A stretch of 31,044 nucleotides of DNA. Origin: a virus. The DNA is taken from IMG/VR virus record IMGVR_UViG_3300032092_000153, positions 1-31,044 of that record. One strand, given 5' to 3'. The notes under the pieces were generated by a model. That model worked only from the letters and a program-made list of their open reading frames with translations. It was not told where the DNA came from and did no database searches. Made by a program: the position numbers and the translations under genes. Shown piece after piece: positions 12,932 to 21,850 of the stretch; the first letter of the stretch is position 1, and every line of letters starts with the position of its first letter.

Positions 12932-15820
12932 GTGAACAATTTTCTCGACTCCGTGTTGCCCGCTCAGGGCACCTACTGTGCGGTTGGGATTAAAAGCAAG
13001 CTGGTAAAGCAGTCGTTTCACGACACTGTTGCGGATATTGATGCGGTTGCGGTTGGGCTGGATGCCCGGGGCGTTGATGCCTACTACGCACTCGCAAGCT
13101 TTGCCGACCCCGCGTTGGGGCGCAAGGCAGAGAACGCAGCCTACCTACGTGCTTTTTTTCTCGACTTGGATTGCGGCACTGGCAAGCCGTACAACGACTC
13201 GGCCCAGGCTTGCAGCGAACTGGGTATCTTCGTGCGGACTACGGGTATGCCCGAGCCCACGATTGTGTTTTCTGGCGGCGGTGTCCATGTGTACTGGCCC
13301 TTGCTTGAAGACCTGGAAGCTGACAAATGGCTGGGCATGGCCAAGCGCCTCAAGACCCTGTGCCGTGAGAACAACCTACATGCCGACCCAGCGGTGACTG
13401 CGGATGCCGCCCGCATCCTGCGAGTGCCTGGGACAAACAACTATAAGGAAGCTACGCCGCGCCCGGTGCGCATCGTGAATGCTGGCCTGCCGGTTGCTGT
13501 TGAAGATATTGAGAAGTGCCTGCCCCCCGCTCCGGTTGACCTGACTGCCGCCAAGCAGTTCGGCATGGACGAGGCGACCCGCAATCTGGCCGTGGGGGAC
13601 TACCCCACCTGTGACTTCCTGAGGATTGTCCAGCGCAGCTTGTCAGGCAATGGGTGCGCCCAGATGGCCAAGGCCATCACCGAGGTGGCAACGCTTGAGG
13701 AACCCCTATGGCGGGCCGCGCTGTCGGTCGCTGTGCGGTGTGAGGACGGTCAACAGGCTATCCACAAGTTATCCAAAGGCCACCCAGGGTACAGCGCCCA
13801 CTCCACCGAGGCCAAGGCGGCGGAGACCAAGGGACCATACACCTGCGATTGGTACCGCATCAACTATTCGGCAGGGTGTGCCGGATGTACTCAGCGGATA
13901 TCCAGCCCCATATTGGTCGGCAAGCGCGTGGAGATGCCCGCCGAGACCGCCGCAGTGACGGTTGCAGTGCCCAGTGCGCCCCCTGCCTCACAGGCGTTTG
14001 TTGTGGAGACTTCGTATGGGGATGCGGACGAGGGCCAGGGCCCACGCATCACAGTGGAGATACCGCCATACCCCTACCCATTCTTCCGGGGGCCCAAGGG
14101 CGGTGTGTTCAAGCGCGTCAAAACCGAATCCGGTGAGGAGGTTGAGATTGAAGTTTACTCCCGCGACCTGTATATAACAGGGCGGTTCTTTGACTCCGAG
14201 GAGTTTGGAGATGGCCTGGGTGAAATGGTCAGCATTGACTTGCACATGCAACGCGATGGTATCCGCCGGTTCTACGCCCCGGTGGCCGACTTGTTTTCCA
14301 AAGACAAGATGCGGGACACCGTGATTAAGAATGGCGTAATGGCATATGGAAAACAACTGGACCCGATCATGGCTTACTTCTCAACAAGCATACGCAAACT
14401 GCAAGCGCAGTTCTCAGCAAACAAGACCCGCAGCCAGATGGGTTGGACTCCAGACATGCAGGGGTTCGTGGTTGGGGAGGTGGAGTACTCAGCCGCAGGC
14501 AACAAGCTGGCCCCGCCCTCAAGCGGAACCCGGCAACTGGCCCCAGCGTTCATACCGCGCGGCAACCTAGATGGGTGGAAAAAAGTTGTGGACTTCTACA
14601 ACCGCCCCGGGTTGGAGCCTCATGCACTGGCTTTGTTCTTTGGATTTGGTTCGCCGCTGCTCAAGTTCATTGGCGGCACAGCAGTCAAGGGCGCGTTGGT
14701 GCACCTCAAGTCCAACGCATCCGGCTCAGGCAAAACCACGGCGCAGTTGGTGGTCAATTCGATCTTCGGCAACCCCACTGAGTTGTTGATGACAAAGGAC
14801 GACACCTACGCTTCCAAGATGCACCGCATCGGCATGCTCAACAGCATTGCCTTCACCATGGATGAGATCACCAACACAACCGATGAGGAGTTATCGGATA
14901 CCGCATACGGGGTGACCACAGGCCGGGCCCGGCACCGCATGGAGGCATCATCAAACAAGATGCGGGTCAACAATACATCGTGGGGCAACATCACTATCAC
15001 TTCTGCCAACGCGTCCCTCATCGACAGGCTTGGCCAAAACAAAAGCACATCGGACGGCGAACTCAAGCGCACTTTGGAGATTGACGTACCTACGTTGCAG
15101 ACCGTAACCAAAGCGGAGATTGATGAGGTATTCAGCACGCTGGGTGAGCACTATGGCATAGCGGGCCCCATCTTCATCCAGTACGTTTTGAACAACATGG
15201 ATGAAGTCAAGACCATGTTATTGGAGATGCAAAAGAAGATTGACGATCGGCTGGTGCTGAACCAAACTGACCGGTTCTATTCGTGCATTCTGGCGTGTGC
15301 GTTTGTGGGTGCCATCATTGCCGACCGCTGCGGGCTCCACAGCATTGATATTTCGCGGGTGTACAAATACGCCCTGGAGGTAGTCGGCATCAACCGGGAC
15401 GCTCAGATCAGCAGCATTGGCAGTCCCTTGCTGGTTGCCCAAGAGACGCTATCTGCATTCATTAACGAGAATGTCAACAACACCCTGGTTATCAACAGCC
15501 ATGTTAAGGGAGCCGTGCCCCCCGCGCCGATCTCCAACCCCAAGGGCCCACTGCGCCAGCGGTATGAGCCAGACACCAAAGAGTTGTTCATCACCGCCCA
15601 GGAGTTTCGGTCCTTCTTTGCCAAGCGTCAGGTGGACGTGCGCGATGCCGTGCGGAATCTGACCAAGGCTGGAATCATCAAGAACAACGGCCTTGCTGCC
15701 ACCAAGCGCATCGGCGCAGGAGCGATCGGCGGGCTGTCTGGGCTTAACGTGCGGTGTTACTGTTTTGACGGTGAGGCCATAGGATTAAATGAAACCGCAT
15801 TCGCTGACCCCACAGTCTGA
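12932..15820 (+). CDS. AEP-type primase-helicase, 962 aa
   Basis: GTG start at 12932 behind GAGGAC; the overlapping ATG at 12930 reads straight into a stop. The N-terminal half is an archaeo-eukaryotic-type primase: FFLD78-L-D80 (metal site), SGGGVH119VYW, then R161ILRVPGTNN. A Cys cluster follows (YTC305, C316AGC319 before ISSPILVGK), typical of phage primases. The C-terminal half is a DUF927-like P-loop helicase: NASGSGK601TT, Walker B MD644E645, and a sensor-like TSAN. This single chain would both prime and unwind, replacing T7-type TOPRIM primase-helicase. It is coupled to the HTH gene upstream and its end overlaps the next gene by 32 nt. Confidence 0.9.
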   Translation: MNNFLDSVLPAQGTYCAVGIKSKLVKQSFHDTVADIDAVAVGLDARGVDAYYALASFADPALGRKAENAAYLRAFFLDLDCGTGKPYNDSAQACSELGIFVRTTGMPEPTIVFSGGGVHVYWPLLEDLEADKWLGMAKRLKTLCRENNLHADPAVTADAARILRVPGTNNYKEATPRPVRIVNAGLPVAVEDIEKCLPPAPVDLTAAKQFGMDEATRNLAVGDYPTCDFLRIVQRSLSGNGCAQMAKAITEVATLEEPLWRAALSVAVRCEDGQQAIHKLSKGHPGYSAHSTEAKAAETKGPYTCDWYRINYSAGCAGCTQRISSPILVGKRVEMPAETAAVTVAVPSAPPASQAFVVETSYGDADEGQGPRITVEIPPYPYPFFRGPKGGVFKRVKTESGEEVEIEVYSRDLYITGRFFDSEEFGDGLGEMVSIDLHMQRDGIRRFYAPVADLFSKDKMRDTVIKNGVMAYGKQLDPIMAYFSTSIRKLQAQFSANKTRSQMGWTPDMQGFVVGEVEYSAAGNKLAPPSSGTRQLAPAFIPRGNLDGWKKVVDFYNRPGLEPHALALFFGFGSPLLKFIGGTAVKGALVHLKSNASGSGKTTAQLVVNSIFGNPTELLMTKDDTYASKMHRIGMLNSIAFTMDEITNTTDEELSDTAYGVTTGRARHRMEASSNKMRVNNTSWGNITITSANASLIDRLGQNKSTSDGELKRTLEIDVPTLQTVTKAEIDEVFSTLGEHYGIAGPIFIQYVLNNMDEVKTMLLEMQKKIDDRLVLNQTDRFYSCILACAFVGAIIADRCGLHSIDISRVYKYALEVVGINRDAQISSIGSPLLVAQETLSAFINENVNNTLVINSHVKGAVPPAPISNPKGPLRQRYEPDTKELFITAQEFRSFFAKRQVDVRDAVRNLTKAGIIKNNGLAATKRIGAGAIGGLSGLNVRCYCFDGEAIGLNETAFADPTV

Positions 15821-16031
15821 CCCGCGTGTCATAGTCGTCCACGGCATCGAGTACTTTGTGTACTGGGACAAGCTGGATGTGGGGGCATCGTTCTTCTTGC
15901 CCACCACCGCAACCCCCAGGCAGGTAAAGCTTGCCCTGGGCCCCGCCCTGCGGGCACTTGACTATGAGGTGGAGCTACGCGCCCGTTGTGAATACGGGCG
16001 GTATGGGGTGCGGGTCTGGCGCGTTACTTAG
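15789..16031 (+). CDS. Conserved small phage protein (YGVRVWR C-terminus), 80 aa
   Basis: Starts within the primase gene (32-nt overlap) with AGGA 5 nt ahead. It has IEYFVYWDKLDVGASFFLP then a helix (RQVKLALGPALRAL) and ends EYGRYGVRVWRVT. The combination of an SFFxP strand, a central helix and a YGxRVWR end is found in many small phage proteins of unknown role, probably nucleic acid-binding. It is the last + strand gene, with its final 8 bp overlapping the end of the - strand ejection gene. Confidence 0.7.
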   Translation: MKPHSLTPQSDPRVIVVHGIEYFVYWDKLDVGASFFLPTTATPRQVKLALGPALRALDYEVELRARCEYGRYGVRVWRVT

Positions 16032-19000
16032 GGTACTGCTTGCGAATCTCAGCCTTGGCTTCGCGCAACCAGCGGGTCAAGTCCACCTCGATCTTGCGGA
16101 CTTCCTCAAGTTCCCGGGCCCGGTCTTCCTTGGACATCTCCTGGGCCCCATCAGGGCTGTTGAGGAACTTGCGGTAGGCCCGCGTTTTCTCAAGCTGCTC
16201 CAGGGTGGCATTGATGTACGGGTTGAGTGCCAGGGCTTGCTCGTGCTCAACCGCAAACTTCTCTGCCGCTGCCATGTCGGTCTTGGCCAAGTTGTTGAGG
16301 GTATTCTGCAATTTCCCAACGCGCTCACGCTCCTCGTAGAACTCAGTGATACGCCGTGTGCCCACGGGGTCAATCATGTAGTTGCTGAGCAGGGCCCACT
16401 TGTGCAGGGGGCGGTCCACCCGGGTCGGGTTGAGCAAGCTGTCGGTTGTTGCAGTAACCAGCGCCGCCGTGGAGCCAAAGTACCCGCGCAAAGCGTTGTC
16501 CAGCATGATGGGGGACACTTCTGCCCCCACAGTGTTCTTGGCAAACTCAGCCAGTTGGATGGCCAACTCGCTTGTGCCAGCAGATCGGCGTTGGCTTGCC
16601 AGCATCTGCTTTTGGTAGGTACCTTCCAGTTCGCGCCCGGTGAGGAACGAGTGGTTGGTGAATGCCTCCAACAAGGGTTTGACTGCCTGCGGCACAGGAG
16701 TTACCCGGCCAACGTACTGCTCAAATATGTACGTCATACCAGTCCGCATGGCTTCAAAGGCCTCCTGCTCCTCAGGTGTACCCTGGCGCTTGTAGTACTC
16801 CACAACACGCTCAGGTATGACCTTGAAGATCGCGCCCAGTTCGCCCGGCACAGATATCTTCTGGCCTCCGACAAACCAGTTGCTGTCGCGGGTACGCAGG
16901 TCGGCCTCGGCGTATTCTTCGTCCTCCTCGTCTTTACCCAGGGCATACATGGCGCTGAGTGCGGTGACCACTGCCGCCCGGTTCCAAAACAGTTTGCGGG
17001 CCTCGGCCCGACCCACTGAGGAACTTGAGTCTGCACCTGATGCGGCGCGGTACAGCACGTCCATACCCTGCACGTAGGCGTTAAAGAACGGGATGGTGGT
17101 GACCATGGCCCCAACGAAGTCGCTGGCCCCACGGCGGCGGAAGTTGATGAACTCACGGGCCCGGGTTTGCGCCAACAGCGTGTCCCCGCCTTCTTTAAGG
17201 GTCTGGTCGTAGATGGCCTTGCGCACCGCCAAGTCAGATGCTTGGGTGAACTCGTTGAGCCTGGACAAAAGTTCTTTGACAAACCCGCGTGGCTTGTAGC
17301 CCAACTCAGTCAGCAAAGATGCGGCAGGTTTACCTTGCACAAAGTCGTAAGCGCCTGCAATACCCATGGCCCCCAGTTCTTTTTCAATCGGGTGCTTGAT
17401 GCCGCGTATTGCCGCAAACGCCAGCTTGGGAAAGTTGGTCAGCGACATGTACAGCAGCGCCCCCGGGCTCTTGACCCCCGAGGTAACGATCGCACGCTGA
17501 ATATCGTCTGTCAACTGCTTGAGCGCAAACGGAGGCATTGCCGTCACGGTGGTACGCAATACATTGGAGAAGGCCCCCAGGTTCTGCAACCATGCCGCCT
17601 TGGGCGCGTTGAGGTCTTTGAACGCCAGCACGTCGTACTTGCTTGGCAGTTCCCAGTAGTTGAGTTCCCCATCGACGTATGCGCTGGCAGTGTTTGCCTT
17701 GCCCTGTGGGCTGCGATGCAGGAACTTGGCTTGCCCCATGCCCTCCAGGGTGCGCAACGTCTGGATGCGGGCATCGTTGTTGATCGTTTGGCCGACCATC
17801 CAACCCAGGGTGTTCATGTAGTTGTCGAACACGTTGCCAACCGGACGAGACAAGGAGCCGCGAAGCTCAGGGTCTTTGGTAAGCATTAGGGGAGAACGCC
17901 CCGTGGTGCGCTTGGACTTGCTGAACTTCTCTGCAAAATCGTCAATGCGGTCGAACGGCACATACCCAACCACGTCCTTCCATTTCTCACCTGTTTCGGG
18001 GGAAAGCCGTCCCACGGCAACCAAGTTGTCCACCATGGCAATACGCGCTTCGTCCATGAGTTTGTTCATGGCCTTGAATGCTGGGTCTGCGTTGTACTCG
18101 GCCACAAGCGCGGCCCTGGTCTGCGGGTCCATGTGGCTGGGGAAGTCTGGGTCTGCTTTGAGCAGTTGGTCCAAACGCACTGCCTCCAGGACGCGACTGG
18201 CGTACTGCGTGGCTTTCTCCTGCGAGTAGCCGTTGCGCTTGCCCCAGTCACCAATCATTTTGTAGATATCCGCAGGTGGGCGTACCCCGGATACATCGCT
18301 CACAACCCACAAACCTGTGATCGGGTCTTTCACAAAGCCGCCGCGCTGCAAGTAGGACAGCAGCATCTTGGTGTAGTCCTGTGCCTGCCGGTACAGCCCC
18401 ATGGGGTTGAGTTTGCCAAGCGAGTCGCGCACTGCGCCGTTGAACCGCTGGGAGATGCGGCTCTCAATGGTGGCAGCAATGTCTGCTGTCTGCGTGCGGA
18501 ATTTGGTACCCAGGTTTGGCTCGACACCTTGCTGTTTAAACCCGTTGATAAGGTTGGTCAGCCCAGACCGTTCCGGTCCGTCCAGCGGGCCCATGGCATC
18601 CACCAAGGCTTCGGTTCCGGGAGCCAGGGAGAACTGTTTACCTGATGCTTTGGCGGCCTCGCCCAACTCAGCACCTTTTAACCCAGTGAGGGCCCCGCCA
18701 ATGCGTAGCAGTTCGGACAGCGCCGTGTCTGCCTTGGCAGACAACCCCAAAATGTCACGGATAAGGGTGACAAACTTGTCCCACATGTTGGAGCCTTTGT
18801 ACGGCACCGTCTCCATGTAGTCCTGCATATCCCGGTTGGTCATGCCCCACGCCAACACCTCGTCAACATCGCGCATGTAGCGGGTACGCAGTAACTTCTC
18901 TGTGGCATTCAACGTTTCGCCCCGCGCGTGCTTGGCATCCACATGATTGAATATGGCCTGGGCCAAGTCGTACATATCGGACACATGTTTGCCTAAAGCG

Positions 19001-21849
19001 GTGTTAGCGGCGGAACGTAAATTACCAACTCGCAATGAACTCATTGTGGCGGCGTGCACAAGCTCATGCAAGATGACTTCTGGAGTAACGCCGTTGTATT
19101 TTCCTTCTGGGTCAGTATTCGGGTGGTTGACTTCAATTTTTATTTCGGACGCCAGAGTCTTCCCTCTGTCTTGGCGCATCGACGTGCGCCCTCTGGCCCC
19201 GTTTGAAAACGTGCCGGGGATTGGGTTACCGGCGGGACGAACCGTGAAGTTGCCAACCTTTACTCCAACCTTTTGCAATTCCTGCAAGGTGTCCGCGACG
19301 CGCTGAGCAATGATTCGTTGATCTGCATCGGGCAGATTAGCTGCTGCCCACTCAGAAACGTCGATCAGGTTTTTACCGTCAATGTCTTTGACCATAGACA
19401 ACGCAGTCCTGATGCGCTTTGGTTCTTCTTTGGGCGGTGTAGGCGCTTCTTTGCGCTCACGCAAGTCCAACTCGCCTTGCCGCTCGTCCTTCTCTGGGGC
19501 GGGCGTGGTCTCTTCTTCGGCGGTGATCTCAGTATCCCGCTCGGCTTGTTTCTTTCTGCCGTAGGCAGCTTCTTCTGCCTTGGTCATGGGGAACAGCATG
19601 CCCTGCGGGCCACGGGTGATATCAGTCTCCCCCTCCTCCATACCAAACTCAGACGCGCCGATCGGCTCTCTCAGGCGCTCGGGCAGTTCACGGGTAGGCG
19701 GCGCTGTGCGGCGGGGCTCTGCGGTTGTTTGTGGGGCTGGGCGACTTGGCTTCCCGGCTTCCTCCATGGCAATGCGAATGCGCTCAGCCTCTGCTTTGCG
19801 CGCCGCTTCCTCTGCATCTGTTTCAGTCAGTGCACCGGGCTGTGTTCCTTGAGGTTCAGTTCTCGGGCTAACAGGTTGTCCAGTAGGAGCCAGTCTGCCG
19901 CCGACAGGTGCCGCAGGTTTTCTGGGGGGTCGGGGAGCGCGAGGTGGATTTGCGGGTGATCCGGCGGTAGGCTCACCAGAAACTCCCACGCTTGGCTCAC
20001 TTGTTCCGGGCTCAACGACTGGCTGAGTTGCAGGTTTCGGGCGATTTGGGGTACGTACACGGGGGGCCTCCTCAAAAGCAGGTACATCAGTTGCAAGCAA
20101 AGTGCGCAATAAACGAGCGCGACTACCAGGACCTTGGATGAGGTCAGGTTGGCGCTTTACAAGGTCTGCAAGCTGTGACCGAGTGGTTCCCGCTACGTTT
20201 TTCATAACCCATGCTGCCGGACCGGCCTGCAATGGGATGGCCGTGAGCATGATCTCTTCGGCGGTGATAGTTGGTTCGGGCTGGCCAAACGTGGTTGGCT
20301 GTCCTTCTGGGTTGCGCCGCAACGGCAGTGTGAGTTGCTTGGGGCCTTTCTCTCGGAGGGTAGGTTCAGGGATGTCCCCCTGTGCAGGTTCTTGTGCACG
20401 GTCCGGCACCGGGGCTTCTTCTTCGGTGAACAAGTCGGTCTGCCCACGGGGCACGATGGGCGCAGTCTCTGCCAACCCAGGGAACTTCTTTCGGGCTTCT
20501 GCGTCTTCATCTCGCTGAGAACGGATTTTGTCCACCTCGTATACGCTTCGGCCTTTGAGTTGCTCGGTCAGGTCAGCGATGCGGGCCTTGACCTCCGGGG
20601 TTTTCGGCATGAGCTTTAAGCGCTCACGCTCTTTGACCAGATCAGCATACTCACGGGTGCCCTCAAGCCCCAGGTCTAACTGCTCTCCTGTGGGCTCAAC
20701 CTCCGCAGGGCGGGCGCTCTGCGGTGGGACTTCTGTTGGCTCTATGCCAGCGGCCTTGCCGCGCTCCACACCCGCAAGCTGCTCTGGGGTAAACAGTTCG
20801 CCTTGGGTGCCTGGGGGAGCGTCAGGCATGCGTGGGCCACGGTCGGCAATGGCTTGGCGTTTTGCTTCCTCGTCTAAGGCTTGCTTGGCCAGCAATTGGT
20901 CTTGAGCCTGTCCTCTGGACATTGCTCCGGTGACCCCGCCGATCGGACCACCAACGAGTGCTGCACCATAGGCATTCTCAGCGTACTCTTTGTATGCGTC
21001 ATCCCCGGTGAGCGGCAAGCCTGCCTGCCACCGTTCCAGAATGGCTTGCCCAACTTCAATGGGCATCTCTGTTGCGCCCCGCGCAACACCACGTCCTGTA
21101 GCTGCGGCCACCGAACGCTCGGCTTCCCGGACCAACTTGGCTTGCGTTTTGGCCGTCATAAGGGAGGCGTCATCGGTGATACCAAGAAGACCTTTGATAA
21201 GCCCCTTACCTAATATCAATGCTTGCCCGGCACTTTCTAACCCAGCCTGCCCAACGGCAGAAATGGCGGCTTTGCTTTGGTCGATGCTTACAGGTTCGCC
21301 GCGCTCTTGTTGCTCTGAGGCTTGGCGTTCTTGCATTGAGCCAAACATCTGGGGCAGAAGCGCCGTGGCAGCCCCAATCCCCCCGCCAACAAGCGAACCC
21401 ATGCGGCCCAGCGGCCTGCCCGCCGCAGCACCCAAACGAGCGCCGCCAGCAGCGGTTGCAAACGTACCGCCTTGTCCCGCAATTGCCTTAGGTATTTGGG
21501 AGACAACTTCTCCCGCCGCACTCAGCAGCCCTTTGTCAGCATACGCCCGCTTGACCGCTTCCAGGGAGGGGCCTTCGCCTATTTTTTCAGCTATAGCTCG
21601 ACTGCGCTCTACCCCGGCAGTGGCGGCTTCTTCGGGGGATGTAAGCGACCCAAACGCGGTACGAATTGAGGAAAGCGGCTGTTCAACGCCGCGTTGCAAC
21701 TCCCCGAAGAACGAGGATTGCTTTGGAGCCGACGGAAGGTTGGGTATTTCCGCCTGTATCAGCGCTTCCGCTTGCTCTGGGCTTAGGCCCTCAGGGATTT
21801 CAAACCGCGCTATCCGCCCATCGGGCATTTGAAATCGAGCAATTGGCAT
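16024..21849 (-). CDS. Giant virion/ejection protein with zincin and LPD38 domains, 1941 aa
   Basis: The N-terminus MPIARFQMPDGRIARFEIPEG is typical of phage internal virion proteins. Glycine-rich hydrophobic stretches at 124-170 and 205-225 could enter membranes. Residues 340-810 are a Pro/Glu-rich disordered linker with six Q-x-x-L-F/L motifs. Residues about 815-1080 contain a zincin-like peptidase: H928-E-L-V-H932 with E997 in DEVLAW as likely third ligand. The remaining 850 residues match the LPD38 polyvalent-protein type (INFRRRGASDFVG ... PFFNAYVQGMD near 1565-1600). Expected to be packaged in the virion and ejected with DNA, like T7 gp16. It is last in the - strand operon, 1 nt after the 668-aa gene. 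Confidence 0.88.
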   Translation of the reverse strand: MPIARFQMPDGRIARFEIPEGLSPEQAEALIQAEIPNLPSAPKQSSFFGELQRGVEQPLSSIRTAFGSLTSPEEAATAGVERSRAIAEKIGEGPSLEAVKRAYADKGLLSAAGEVVSQIPKAIAGQGGTFATAAGGARLGAAAGRPLGRMGSLVGGGIGAATALLPQMFGSMQERQASEQQERGEPVSIDQSKAAISAVGQAGLESAGQALILGKGLIKGLLGITDDASLMTAKTQAKLVREAERSVAAATGRGVARGATEMPIEVGQAILERWQAGLPLTGDDAYKEYAENAYGAALVGGPIGGVTGAMSRGQAQDQLLAKQALDEEAKRQAIADRGPRMPDAPPGTQGELFTPEQLAGVERGKAAGIEPTEVPPQSARPAEVEPTGEQLDLGLEGTREYADLVKERERLKLMPKTPEVKARIADLTEQLKGRSVYEVDKIRSQRDEDAEARKKFPGLAETAPIVPRGQTDLFTEEEAPVPDRAQEPAQGDIPEPTLREKGPKQLTLPLRRNPEGQPTTFGQPEPTITAEEIMLTAIPLQAGPAAWVMKNVAGTTRSQLADLVKRQPDLIQGPGSRARLLRTLLATDVPAFEEAPRVRTPNRPKPATQPVVEPGTSEPSVGVSGEPTAGSPANPPRAPRPPRKPAAPVGGRLAPTGQPVSPRTEPQGTQPGALTETDAEEAARKAEAERIRIAMEEAGKPSRPAPQTTAEPRRTAPPTRELPERLREPIGASEFGMEEGETDITRGPQGMLFPMTKAEEAAYGRKKQAERDTEITAEEETTPAPEKDERQGELDLRERKEAPTPPKEEPKRIRTALSMVKDIDGKNLIDVSEWAAANLPDADQRIIAQRVADTLQELQKVGVKVGNFTVRPAGNPIPGTFSNGARGRTSMRQDRGKTLASEIKIEVNHPNTDPEGKYNGVTPEVILHELVHAATMSSLRVGNLRSAANTALGKHVSDMYDLAQAIFNHVDAKHARGETLNATEKLLRTRYMRDVDEVLAWGMTNRDMQDYMETVPYKGSNMWDKFVTLIRDILGLSAKADTALSELLRIGGALTGLKGAELGEAAKASGKQFSLAPGTEALVDAMGPLDGPERSGLTNLINGFKQQGVEPNLGTKFRTQTADIAATIESRISQRFNGAVRDSLGKLNPMGLYRQAQDYTKMLLSYLQRGGFVKDPITGLWVVSDVSGVRPPADIYKMIGDWGKRNGYSQEKATQYASRVLEAVRLDQLLKADPDFPSHMDPQTRAALVAEYNADPAFKAMNKLMDEARIAMVDNLVAVGRLSPETGEKWKDVVGYVPFDRIDDFAEKFSKSKRTTGRSPLMLTKDPELRGSLSRPVGNVFDNYMNTLGWMVGQTINNDARIQTLRTLEGMGQAKFLHRSPQGKANTASAYVDGELNYWELPSKYDVLAFKDLNAPKAAWLQNLGAFSNVLRTTVTAMPPFALKQLTDDIQRAIVTSGVKSPGALLYMSLTNFPKLAFAAIRGIKHPIEKELGAMGIAGAYDFVQGKPAASLLTELGYKPRGFVKELLSRLNEFTQASDLAVRKAIYDQTLKEGGDTLLAQTRAREFINFRRRGASDFVGAMVTTIPFFNAYVQGMDVLYRAASGADSSSSVGRAEARKLFWNRAAVVTALSAMYALGKDEEDEEYAEADLRTRDSNWFVGGQKISVPGELGAIFKVIPERVVEYYKRQGTPEEQEAFEAMRTGMTYIFEQYVGRVTPVPQAVKPLLEAFTNHSFLTGRELEGTYQKQMLASQRRSAGTSELAIQLAEFAKNTVGAEVSPIMLDNALRGYFGSTAALVTATTDSLLNPTRVDRPLHKWALLSNYMIDPVGTRRITEFYEERERVGKLQNTLNNLAKTDMAAAEKFAVEHEQALALNPYINATLEQLEKTRAYRKFLNSPDGAQEMSKEDRARELEEVRKIEVDLTRWLREAKAEIRKQYPK

Positions 21850-21850
21850 G

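Noticed and set aside
15931-17019. A 362-codon open frame on the + strand over the end of the giant - strand gene
   Set aside because: It is antisense to the well-supported LPD38-type region, lacks a ribosome binding site and has a composition typical of a codon shadow (many Leu, Val, Cys, His); no domain.
20990-21832. A 280-codon + strand frame opposite the N-terminal part of the giant protein
   Set aside because: Ser/Ala/Pro-rich shadow of a biased coding sequence; the - strand frame has the recognised virion-protein N-terminus.
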